Origin: Blasia pusilla
Lineage: Eukaryota; Marchantiophyta; Marchantiopsida; Blasiales
Direction of reading: 5' to 3'
NCBI GenBank assembly: GCA_050084515.1
Contig: CM114273.1
Location: 11,470,001 to 11,534,000 of the forward strand
DNA length: 64,000 nt
Shown here: piece after piece, positions 46,521 to 56,389 of the stretch
How positions within the stretch are numbered: the stretch's first letter is position 1
Layout of the letters: every line of letters begins with the position of its first letter
Program-made: the position numbers and the translations under genes
The notes under the pieces: generated by a model
What the model saw: the letters and a program-made list of their open reading frames with translations, nothing else
Databases searched by the model: none
Told to the model about the DNA's origin: nothing

Positions 46521-48068
46521 CAAAGAGAGACTGAGTAAGTGAGAGAGCTTCATGGGGGTGCTCGCTGGTCACTCGCTGGTTTTGCAGGTTGGGAATCATA
46601 TTCCCCATTCAGCGGTTCATGGGATTGCTCACCGGATCAAGAGCCGCTTACTTGTGATGTTTCCTTTGCCGATTTTTTGTGTGGAAGAGTGGCGCGCGGA
46701 AGTGTTGCCCAATTTTTTATAGGGATTGAGTATGGGGGCGGATTGCCCCATGCCACTACTCTCAAGAGCACAATGTAGCTTTCTGATTTGTGTTCTCATA
46801 TGTTTTACATTTTCGTTGGGAGAAATCAGTGCGGAAACGCTGCCAAATTTTGTGTAGGAGAAAGAGACATTGGACTTTACAACAGTCCCCGTCAGTTTTT
46901 ACTGGAATGTCTAATTCCAAATATTTTTTGACGCCGTTGTAGATCATGAAGCTGTGCACGCTGTGCAACAAATGGTGCACAATTTGGAGTTGCATACAAA
47001 AATTTATGGTCAATCTTGCAGAACTTCCATTGCTAGGTGAGTTTTAGGGTTAAATTGTTCAAACCCTAAACCAGCCGCCGCGCCGGCGGCGGTCGTCACC
47101 GTCAACGTTCTACCATCAACGATCGACCTTCATCGTCGACGGTCAATGGTTAACAATCAACCATCACCGTCAACGGTCCACCATCCACCCTCGGCCGCCG
47201 CCGCCTAGTGCTGCTCAGAGCCGCGTTTTTTTTTATTGTCCACCCTTTGGTTGCCATTGCCGCCATTACAGAGTGAAGGGTCTTCCACGACCACCGTTGA
47301 TTCTCTGACTTGCACCGCCACCACGTACTTTAGTTTGGCCGCCACCGTCATTGAAGTTTTGTCATCAACCAGTGACCCCGGGTTGTGGGTTTTTTAGTTT
47401 TCATTTCATGTTGCTATGTTGTGATTGGTAGCCGCTCGACGACGATCGAGTACCGTGCCGTGACGCCCGTAGTCGCAACGCGTCGCCGATTGTCGGCCCG
47501 TGCCACTCGTGGCCGCACCGCACCATCTCGATTGTAGAGACGCTCTTTCACTAAGGAGTAGAGCGTGTGAATTTCTGATTGAGGAGGGTATGCCGCCGAG
47601 TGCCGTACCCCATTCTCAAGTATCGTGCCGTTTGTAGCCGTTCTATGCCGCATCCGACCGCTGGACCTGCACCGCACATCGAGGAGGTTTGAGCAGCGTT
47701 AGTATGAGAGGAGTACCACTTGCTGGTTGGAGGAGTTGTCTTCACGACCGAGTTGGGGTCAAGATTTGTAGTTGCTGAGGAGCGACATCGACATTATTGT
47801 CAGGTTACCCATTCTAGTCTCTTACCCTGCACGTGTGAGGGATTTCCGGATATTGGGAAATTACTTGGGATATTGGGTTTTGTGCTAATGCTAGGAGCAT
47901 CGATGATGTATGGGTTTAGGGAACATAGACTGTGTGGGATGTCCAAAGTTGAGGATGGTTTGTCAATGAGACGATAGGTCGGTTGATTTGCCGCACCACG
48001 CTGCTTGTTGCCGCACAAGTGTAGATTGAGTGCCACACGTTTAGTTTGAGTGATCGTGTGAGAGGGGC
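46521..48068 (+). other. 5' leader of E4
   Basis: Non-coding leader shared with E6 (63202-64000). It holds the telo-box-like AAACCCTAAA (47060-47069), a GC hairpin (GCCGCCG / CGGCGGC, 47074-47090) and a run of variable GTCAACGG / GTCACCG units (about 47090-47210). The unit number differs between E4 and E6. Open frames on either strand here have no domain. Confidence 0.7.
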
Positions 48069-50250
48069 ATGAGGGCCATCACGGCGTCCTGTTGGGATTT
48101 TGAGAGGCGAGGTAGTGGACCTGAGAGTAGCTCTGCAGGGTTTACCCGGAGTGGTGCGAGGTTTCGAGGGTCTCCACGTGAGAGACCACCTCGATCTCCT
48201 TCCATGTCATCTTCAAACAAGAGTGAGCATGTAGAGGAGTGTGTTAGTGATCCATCATACACATTGAGTGGTCCTACCAGTTGGGCGTATGAGATGGACG
48301 ACCGGGGTAGAGGACTGCGTAGATTTTTGGGTGCTGTAGGCACTATAGAGCAACACGACTTCATTGCGTTGTTTAGGAGTTGGTGTGACTCACAACGGGC
48401 TAGGAACTCTAGAGAGTTCAACCCGTTTACAGTATGGAACGGTATGTTCCAGCATTTAGAGGGGGCGCCCATGGATGATTACCATGAGTTCTCCCACAGA
48501 TATGTCCAGGAGATTGAGGGATGACGACTCTACTATGACCCACGCTATGTGTCATGGATGGAGCCGTTCCCAGATGAGGAGGAGTAGTCAGGAGAGGCTA
48601 CTTCCTCTTGCACTAGTGATGTTTTAGGAGGGGTCACTTGCATTAGAGCAGTTCCACCATCTAGTCGGGTTCATCCCAGGTTCAACCCTGTGGTTGAGTT
48701 CTTTGCTGAGTTGAGGGCGAGCTACCAGGGGGTACGGACGGAGAAGTTGCGGAGCATCCATGACTTCCAGAGGCGCCCAGGTGAGAGTCTACGTGAGGCT
48801 TACACTTGCTTACGCCGGTTGATCAACGTCACTCAAGGGGTGACGGAGGCTTAGGCTATCCAGTCATGGTACGCGATGTTGGACTAGACCTTGTGGACAC
48901 GGGTGCCCGAGGGGGTGCTTCTTATGAACACCTCCCCTACTTTGAGAGATGTTTTTAGGACCACCAAGAACATTGAGCGCAACATGGCGGAGGAGAGCAT
49001 AGCCACCATGGATTCTGGGCGAGAGCAGTCACAATTGTCTGCACCATCTGTGCAGCAACGTGGACTCCGAGATAGGTCGACTTTGGCACCATGAGCTCAT
49101 GGAGGATACCGGGAGGCCGTGCCACAGAGACCTGCGCCTTCATATGCGGCTCAGTAGCAGCCACCTACTATTACTTGTTGGTCATATGGTGGAGCCCATA
49201 ACCAGCGCGATTGCACTCGTCAGGGTCATGGACGTGTGCCTCAACATGGAGGAGGAGATGGTGCTGCACCAGGAGGTTATCAGTATGACTATTGTCAAAG
49301 GTATGGTCATACACGCGCCAGGTGTTTCAATTTATATGCTGAGTTACATCCGGACTGAGGGCCAGAGAGGGCACTAGAGCGAGTAGCCAGTTTGGTTGGG
49401 GCTAGAGGTCGTGCACCAGGTGGTCTCGTTGGGGGATGAGGAGCTGGAGTTTCCCGACAGGGTGGTGGAGTTGCCCATGGAGGAGGTAGAGTCCCACCAC
49501 CTAGATGCGTCGAGGGAGACGTCGGGCATGAGGGTGGGATGGTTGCTCAGATACAGCAGCTACATGAGCATATTATTGATATGGCATTGAGATTACCCGA
49601 TGTCGGATCCGTGGCATCGACATCATATGGAGCAGCCAGAGACATGGAGGATCTTGGTTGGATGTGCGGGGCTGCCCAAATGGAGGCCGCCGTAGTTGTG
49701 ACGCGTGGAGCAGTTGTAGAGTGGGATCCACAGTGAGGGGAAGCCAGAAAACAGACTAGGCTTCCTCAATCTTTCACGTTGTCTGAGGCGATGAGGACCC
49801 CATCGATGGGTCCTGATCAGAGTTCCTAGAGAGTTGGTGATGTTGTTGGTGTGCAGGCACGGAGGGCAATGGGAGAAGCGAGTGCGTCGACTCCTATTGT
49901 TGATGCTCAAGAGAGGCATGTGTTGAGTACGTTCTTGGGAGCGGCCATCATTGTGTACCGCGCTCCTTTATTTTCTGCTTCCGATGTTATGCCGTTGGGA
50001 GGAACGCCCGCCGAGGTTTTTTGGCTGGCCGCTACACTATGTGAGCGTGGAGTTGGAGTTCGTGCATCATGTTTAGAGGTGATTGCAGAGGAGGTAATGG
50101 ACCTATCCTTGGAGCGGATGCTCGAGCCGTCCACGTCAGATTTATGGCAGGCTACGGCTCCTAGGATGGCAAAGATGCCCCCTAGACCCGCGATAGAGCA
50201 TGCCATGGTTTCTCCTAGTGTTGTGTTGTTGGATAACCAAGGAGAGGTCT
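48069..50250 (+). pseudogene. Gag of E4
   Basis: It starts at ATG 48069. The first frame (151 residues) contains FLGAVGTIEQHDFIALF and PMDDYHEF and stops at TGA 48522, where E3 has TGG. Further core blocks are SYQGVRTEKLRS and GESLREAYTCLRRLI, with TAG at 48852 in place of CAG. Zinc knuckles near 49170-49330 are decayed, with cysteines changed to tyrosine. The C-terminal part (49851-50250) has the PLFSASDVMPLGG and WLAATLC block. RNA-binding and particle-forming roles are inferred from the family. Confidence 0.8.
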
Positions 50251-50589
50251 TCCAGTTGGTGAGTCTTGGAGGTAGAGCTTTTAGTCCGCATGGCATCTTG
50301 TTGGGCGCAATCCCTGATGTTGGGGAAAGCGTCATTCAGAGGATTGGGCTTGACGAGAGCCGATATGGAGCGTTTTCCATTCTGGATACAAATATCCTTG
50401 GGTGGAGCGAGTACCACACAGTGTATCACCCGATAGGAGGTGGTAGTGAGGATTCGCCCGTGACATCCTAGAGATGAGTCCGTGGTACGAGCCAAGGCGA
50501 TAGTGACTAATGCAGAGTCCTACGACGTCTTGGTTGGTGGAGCAGTGTTATACTCGATGGGGTTTTCCCTAGATTACTAGGAGGAGTCA
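50251..50589 (+). pseudogene. Protease remnant of E4
   Basis: Alignment to E2 shows a short deletion over the active-site D-S/T-G (near 50300), so the catalytic residue is gone. Downstream the signature SYDVLVGGAVLYSMGF remains (about 50518-50570), followed by a TAG for TGG. Confidence 0.6.
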
Positions 50590-51010
50590 TTGTCCTACAA
50601 ACCAAGATGGCAGTCAGGTGATGGGCGTCTTAGCGCATTACCCGTTCGATTCACAGATGCAGTGATCGAGCAACGGCCAAGAGAGATGGCATCCTTAGCA
50701 GCATTTAGTAGTGCCATCATTTGGCCTAGTGATTTGATTGAGGGACATGTCCATGTAGAGGATACTCCCATTCTTGACATTTCTATGGAGAGGAGTGTCA
50801 TGGTAGCCGCATCAATTCATGGAGGAGAGGTGTCGCTTTGGGGCTGGACTGAGGAGCTTCGATGCTTAGCCACTAAGCATGTGCAGACTGCCTGGAGCGA
50901 GACATTTGTACTAGAGTGTGACGGGTTAGAGGAACCCGAGGTAGGCAGAGGTGCTGCTATGACCCCTGTGGACACCACCTTGATTGTGTGGTGCATCCCA
51001 GAGAAGGGTA
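50590..51010 (+). pseudogene. Conserved linker of E4, intact frame
   Basis: An uninterrupted frame (50590-51051) encodes the linker: WQSGDGRLSALPVRF, an alanine-rich part, IIWPSDLIEGHVHVEDTPI, SLWGWTEELRCLA and AWSETF. Its conservation across the three subfamilies suggests a folded part of Pol. Function is unknown. A one-base indel shifts the following methyltransferase to another frame. Confidence 0.65.
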
Positions 51011-51965
51011 TTTGGTGTTGGATCTCTTTGGAGGGATTAACATTGGATTAGCCGTTGTTTTGCACGCTGGAGTGCGCGTGCAGCAGTACGTGTATGTGGA
51101 GATTGATGATGTTGCGAGGCGCACTTCACTTCACCATGTGGCGCTGTTACGCCTCCGTTTTCCCAACTTGTTGTCTACGTCTGCCATTCAGGGTTACCAG
51201 AGTTCCCTACTGAGGGACATTTCATTGTTGGGGGCGCAGGACTTGGAGTGGGTAGGGACGGTAGACTTGGTCATTGCTGGTTGGCCGTGTCAAGGCCAAT
51301 CGAGTGCTGGACGAGATAGCAGGTTAGCTAACACTCGGTCGAGGTTGTTTTGGGAGATGATACGGATCTTGCAACATTTACATGAGCACTAGTCTCGTTC
51401 TCCACCATACATTTTGGAGAATGTGCCAATTTTGGGCGATTCAAGGTCCCGCGTGGTGACGAGTGCACATCAGGTGTGCACATGGATCGGATCGGTAGTG
51501 TTGTTAGATGCAGCGAGTGTGGGTTCACGAGCACATCGCCCGCGTCTTTGGTGGACCAACTTGGTACCACATGAGGTATTGCGGAGGGCTTATGCGAGAG
51601 TGGAGCGTCCATCCGATTTGTTGGTGAATTCTATATTGGATCCGGGTTGTCGATTACAAGCAGTGAGGCACGATGATCAACCGTCGTTGACTGTGGTCAA
51701 CAAGATTGGCATGCCACGAGCCGCCTTTCCCACATTGGTCAGTTTTCCTGCTTCCTATGCATTTAAGGAGGCCGGACGTGGCTTGGTTTGGGATGATCAG
51801 GTACAGAGGCTGGTGGAGCCCAACGCCGATGAGTGAGAGCAAGCGATGGGATTCCCCATAGGAGTGACAACAGTACCATCATTATCGAAGGCATCCCGAC
51901 GTCATGTCTTGGGTCAGGCGATGGACCTGAACTGTTTGACGTGGATTTTCAGCTTGGGAGTAGCT
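50995..51965 (+). pseudogene. DNMT3-type C5-cytosine DNA methyltransferase of E4 (best copy)
   Basis: The frame has only two in-frame stops (51390 and 51834). All key motifs are readable: I, VLDLFGGINIGLAVVL (from 51015); II, YVYVEID; IV, DLVIAGWPCQGQSSAGR with the catalytic Cys at 51288-51290; VI, YILENV (near 51408-51425); VIII, HRPRLWWTNL; the EQAMGFPIGVTT block; and X, RRHVLGQAMDLN. The order I-IV-VI-VIII-X and blocks such as LLDAASVGSRAHRPRLWWTN match DNMT3 catalytic domains, not plant DRM. Such enzymes methylate cytosine C5 in DNA with SAM. Within a retroelement it may methylate the element's own cDNA or target chromatin (inference). No ADD or PWWP domain is attached. Confidence 0.92.
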
Positions 51966-52243
51966 AAGCAGTGTCGTTTGAGGATGCGACAGTTCACAAT
52001 TGTTGCGTTGGTGAGGCAATGGCTAGGGGTGAAATCCGAGCGGATCGACACACCAGGGGTGATTGGGAGAGACACCCTTGGACTTCTTGGGATGTTTTGC
52101 AGGTAGGCCAAGAGATGATAGCCACAACATTGAGTGTGTTTCCGGGTATTGCAGGTGAAGATGAGAGTTCTATTGTTCGAGACGGGGTTGCACCATAGCG
52201 ACCATCGACACCTGCGCCGGAGAGTCCTACCGTAGTCCCGATT

Positions 52244-53140
52244 GAGACTTGGGAGCCAGATATGGGCCCTAAGTTCACAAGAGGAGAGTAGTGCCGCATA
52301 CACCAATTCCTTAGGAGTTATAGGAGTTGTTTTGCATTTAGTACGCATGATTTGGGTACGCTGAAGGGTCCAGGGATCCGCATTGAGTTGTCGAGTGACA
52401 CGCCTATCTTCCCACGACCCTACAGATACAGTGACATAGAGAGGGCTCTGATTCAAAGTAGAAGCCAAGACTAGTGGAGATGTCGTATGGAGAGTATGCA
52501 TCTGCCATTGTCATGCTTGCCAAGAAGGATGTGCATGGCAACTGGACGGATAGGCGGATGTGTGGAGATTACCGACCTATCAATCGGCAGACGAAGTTTG
52601 ATAGGTATGCCATGCCCACCCTTGAGGAGATCTTTGATGCGATTGGGCATGCAAAGGTCTTCAATTCATTGGATTTGCGAGCCGGATACCATTAGCTGCC
52701 TATCAGATTGGAGGAGAGGCAGAAGATGACATTTTGGGGCATCGATCCTCATGGGAAGGATTTTTTGTACCAATGGCGGTTTACCATTTGGGTTAAAGAA
52801 CGCACGGATAAGTTTCGGAGGGTCATGGATAGGATCTTGGCTGGTCTCGATTTTGCTAAGTGTTATATTGATGACATCGTAGTCTTTAGCACCACGGTTG
52901 AGGAGCATGAGCGACATCTAGAGGAGGTGTTTTGACGATTGCAGTTACAGGGGGGTATCTACATCCAGACAAGTGCAAGTTCTTCTACAACCAGATTGAG
53001 TACTTGGGTCATACGATATACCTTGGGGGCCTTGGTGTGCAACAAACGAAGGTAGAGGCTATTTCACGCATGCCACGCCCCACAGATGTGAGTCGAGTTC
53101 ATGCATTCATGGGATTGGCAAACTTCTATTGACGGTACGC
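52244..53140 (+). pseudogene. Ty3/gypsy-type reverse transcriptase of E4
   Basis: It begins ETWEPDMGPKF and shows PIFPRPYRYSDIERA, then a deletion that removes the block preceding EYAS, then MLAKKDVHGNWTDRRMCGDY and FNSLDLRAGYH with TAG at 52693 for CAG. TFWGIDPHGKD follows, then the YIDD box (52864-52875), a TGA after the EHERHL block, and IEYLGHTIY. Catalytic aspartates are all present. Confidence 0.88.
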
Positions 53141-53153
53141 CAAGGGTTTTTGT

Positions 53154-53868
53154 TTGATTGCGAAGCTGCTAACCTTTATGACCAAGGTGGATCAAGAGTG
53201 GCATAGGGGGGATGAGCAAAAGAGAGCATTTCAGATGCTCAAGGATAGATTGACGTCCACGCCCATATTGAGGAGACCGATCAGGGGTCTTCCTTTCAAG
53301 TTGCATACTGATTGGAGCATGTGGGGGCTTGGAGCCATACTCATCCAGCATGACGATGATGGTAGAGAGTTCGTGGTGGCTTATGCTAGTCGCTCGAACA
53401 ACGCTGCAAAGGCAAAGTATAGCTCGTATGAGGGTGAGTGCTTGGCTGCAATGTGGGCTCTTGCACATTTCAGATGTTATCTATTTGGCAATCCCTTTAC
53501 CATCATTACTGATCATCATCCACTTAAGTGGTTGATGGAGTCCGACAAGCTTACAGGGAAGCTTGCGAGGTGGGCTCTTTTGGTGCAAGAGTATGACTTC
53601 TAGGTGGTGCATAGACCTTGGACGCTCAACCAAGATGCAGATGGTTTGAGCCGTAACACATGCACGAGCCAAGGAGATACAACTAGAGCTCGTTGGCATG
53701 GTAAGAGTGATGAGGAGTTGGTGCCAAGATGGCATGCGTCAGCCTATTTGGGCTTGTTGGCTATGGAGAGCCAGATTGCTGAGACTTTGATCGCAAGGTC
53801 TAATGGAGAGTCCTTAGATCCAGAGGTTGGTGAGGAGACGATATGTGGCCGAGACATTCACAATGATT
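53154..53868 (+). pseudogene. RNase H of E4
   Basis: Clean for 149 residues with LHTDWSMWGLGAIL, YSSYEGECLAAMWAL and IITDHHPLKWLME, then TAG at 53601-53603 where E3 has CGG, and LNQDADGLSR. The acidic catalytic residues are intact. The tail links to the integrase zinc-binding region. Confidence 0.85.
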
Positions 53869-53899
53869 GATTGGTCTTGGAGTACCTGCATATTGGCAG

Positions 53900-55110
53900 C
53901 GTCGCGAGCACAGTGGGTGCTAGAGAGCGAGATCGGATCCTACAACAAGCCAGACGATTCCGATGGGAGGGCACAGATGTGTAGCGAGTGTAGGAGGATC
54001 ATAGACTGCGTGTAGTGTCTCATCCTTTGCAAAGAGCACATTTGATGTGTAATGCTCACGAGGAGTTGGGTCATTTTGGAGTGAAGTGGACGTACATCTT
54101 GCTCCAGATTCGGTATTGGTGGCCAGACATGCAGACTGACGTTCAGCAGTTTGTTGCCACATGCATGGTGTGTGATCAAGTTTGAGCATTGTTCAATGCT
54201 CCGACTCCACAGTTGCATCCACTTTCGATCATGGGTTTAGGTTATAGATGGAGTTTGGATTTTGCATGACCTTTGCCTTTGACGGAGCGCCATAGTCGTT
54301 ATGTGTCAGTGATGGTCGTGCACTTCTCGAAGTGGATAGAGTTGGTTGCATTGCTTAACAAAGCAAGTGAGGGAGTAGCGTATGCCTTCCTAGATCGAGT
54401 GTTGAGTCATTACGGCATACCAGCTGAGGTGTTGACGGACCAGGGTACAGAGTTTCGAGGGGAGTTTCAGGCCTTGTGTGATCAGGCACTGATCGACCAC
54501 GGCACTACTTCGTGAGATCATTCTGAGGCGGATGGACTAGCGGAGCGAGTTGTGCAGACGGTGTACACAAGTATGGCTTGCAGAGAGGTCACCTAGGAGA
54601 TTGGGACCTTCAATTGCCGTGGTTGGCGATGGGATACAGATTCAGCAGACAGGCATCCTTAGCATCTTTCTCACCTACTTGTTGCTTTATGGCCGAGAGC
54701 CAGATCTACCTGCAGCCATTCGTCGAGATGTTGGTGAGGTGTTGAACCTTGATGACCCTGATGTATGGATGCGAACATATTCTTAGAGGGCTAAGTTGTT
54801 TCGAAGAGTGATGCCCATGGTGTTTGAGAACTTGGCGATTGCGCAACATCGGGATACGTTGAGGTATGCGACTATTCGGAGAGGTGGTTATCGACCTACT
54901 ATCCGGAGGTTTCATGAGGGAGATTATGTCTACTTGCAGTAGACGGCACCCACGACGTTGGATGTGACTTCAAGGCGCACCACCTTGAGGGTGCGTGAAG
55001 TTTTGCCATCCGGTGTTCTCTTATTGAAGGGACGCAATGGTATGGTTTGGAAGGACCATGTGCGTAATTGTGCGCCATGTTATCTTCCAAAGATTGACGG
55101 TACAGTTGAT
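53900..55110 (+). pseudogene. DDE integrase of E4
   Basis: The zinc-binding region reads NAHEELGHFG and ATCMVCD. The core keeps all three acidic residues: LDFA (then TGA), LTDQGTEFRGEF and LAERVV. A 10-bp deletion follows near 54560, and TAGs at 54784 and 54940 replace CAG of E3. The C-terminal domain continues to DPSLAI before the PHD finger. Integrase joins cDNA ends to target DNA, consistent with the 4-bp flanking duplication. Confidence 0.85.
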
Positions 55111-55134
55111 CCGAGCTTAGCAATAGTTCCTGCA

Positions 55135-55284
55135 GGCTTGCGGTGTATGTTGTGTGGTTTCGCCCGTGGTGCAGCCACTATGCTAGTCTGTGATGGGTGT
55201 TCGAGAGGATGTCATATGGCATGTTTAACGCCACCTCTCACTAGGGTTCCTCAGGGACGATGGATGTGTCCCAGAAGTACATAG
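55135..55284 (+). pseudogene. PHD finger at the integrase C-terminus (E4)
   Basis: Reads RCMLCG, LVCDGCSRGCHMAC and GRWMCPRS. Seven of the eight C4HC3 zinc ligands are present, including the histidine missing in E3; the last cysteine is replaced by serine. The conserved Trp two residues before the penultimate Cys is kept. PHD fingers read H3 tail states; here it probably contacts chromatin at the insertion site (inference). Confidence 0.88.
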
Positions 55285-55455
55285 AGTAGGTAGTTCTATA
55301 TTCTGACTTGTGTCTGTGATATAGATGACAAGCAGACGACTAACGATGGGGCCACATGACCACCCGACCTTCTTGCTCTTAGCGTCCGAGAGATGTATGT
55401 CATGGTAGGTAGGGATAGATGGCTATCTGGAGTTAGAGGGACCTAACCACCAACT

Positions 55456-55465
55456 AGGGGGGAAA
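55456..55465 (+). other. Polypurine tract of E4
   Basis: AGGGGGGAAA directly before repeat B1, in the position of a plus-strand primer. It abuts B1 rather than A2. Confidence 0.65.
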
Positions 55466-55592
55466 TTGGAAATATTTTGGTACTTCTTGTCTCGTTGTTT
55501 GGATGCCATGACTTAGCATGGGATCGTGCGTGTTTATGCGTGTGTTCGGTGACAGCGATATATATTATGTAGCAATGTGTATATACACGACA
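55465..55592 (+). repeat. E4 terminal repeat B1
   Basis: 128 bp from ATTGGAAATATTTTGG to CACGACA, repeated as B2 at 56096-56223 with about a dozen differences. Two bases (AC) separate it from A2. Confidence 0.92.
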
Positions 55593-55594
55593 AC

Positions 55595-56096
55595 TTTCAC
55601 GTCTTTTAGGATAGATTAGTGAGATCTAGTAGAGGGCCTTCATGAGTAGTGGAGGACAGGCTCAGTAGGTCGAGGATAACCACCTGAGGCCCCGGGAAAC
55701 TTGAGAGAGCAGGTTTTCCCTTCGTTTCGTCTCATTTGGAGCCATATTGAAAAACTTACTATTTTAGGTAAATACCATTTTGAGTATATGATCAAATTTA
55801 TATTTTTGGTAAGTGGCCCTTGACCTCCTACATTAGGTCAAGAGTCAAGGAGGTGACTTGGGAGCATAGGTTACCATGGAGAGAGCTTGGGAGAGGGGAG
55901 GGGTATACCTCAAGGAGAGAGAGCTTCAGAGCTCGTTCTCTCTTTGTTGAACCTCTTAGCATGAGGCGGAAAAGCTATGCTCTTGCTTGCCTTGTGTGTG
56001 TAACCCAAGCCTCTCATTAGGAGAGTGGGTTTGGTTTGACATTGAGAAACACATGTGAGAACTATGGTGTTTTGAGAGAGATTGGATCTTATTTTA
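55595..56096 (+). repeat. E4 terminal repeat A2
   Basis: 502 bp starting TTTCACGTC, the second copy of A1 (46001-46520), with a small deletion near 56057. It joins B2 directly at ATTTTA/TTGG. Confidence 0.92.
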
Positions 56097-56223
56097 TTGG
56101 AGATATTTTGGTACTTCTTGTCTCGTTGTTTGGATGCCATGAGTTAGCATGGGATCATGCGTGTTTATATGTGTGTTCGGTGATAGCGATGTATGTTGTG
56201 TAGCGATGTGTATGCGCACGACA
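56096..56223 (+). repeat. E4 terminal repeat B2
   Basis: 128 bp, second copy of B1, ending CACGACA, the outer 3' end of E4. It is followed by the ATGT duplication at 56224-56227. Confidence 0.92.
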
Positions 56224-56227
56224 ATGT
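56224..56227. other. Right target-site duplication of E4
   Basis: ATGT directly after CACGACA, matching 45997-46000. Confidence 0.75.
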
Positions 56228-56389
56228 AGGATTCTTCGTGAGTCTGAATCCTTGAGCGTGTGAGTTAGGATTGTCATCACGGCATTCTTCCACGGTTTGT
56301 ATGAATGGGATAGTTCAAGTAATGGTAGTGGAGTGAGATATTGAGAGGTTTTGAGTGAGGAACCATCATGACTCCCATCTGTCGCTAGA

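Larger units (their letters stand above)
46001..56223 (+). mobile_element. E4: end-to-end methyltransferase retrotransposon with split direct repeats
   Basis: 10,223 bp from TGTCACG to CACGACA, flanked by ATGT on both sides and inserted in E5. Layout: A1 46001-46520, leader, gag, protease remnant, linker, DNMT3-type methyltransferase, RT, RNase H, integrase, PHD finger, polypurine tract, B1 55465-55592, A2 55595-56096, B2 56096-56223. B1 and B2 are close copies, as are A1 and A2, but A1 is not followed by B. The coding region carries about fifteen stops and a few frameshifts, so the copy is non-autonomous now. Confidence 0.92.

Noticed and set aside
55465-56223. Ordinary LTR at the 3' end of E4
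   Set aside because: An LTR made of A2+B2 would need B after A1 at the 5' end, and one made of B1+A2 would need B before A1. E4, E2 and E6 show A1 starting at the insertion edge and running directly into leader.
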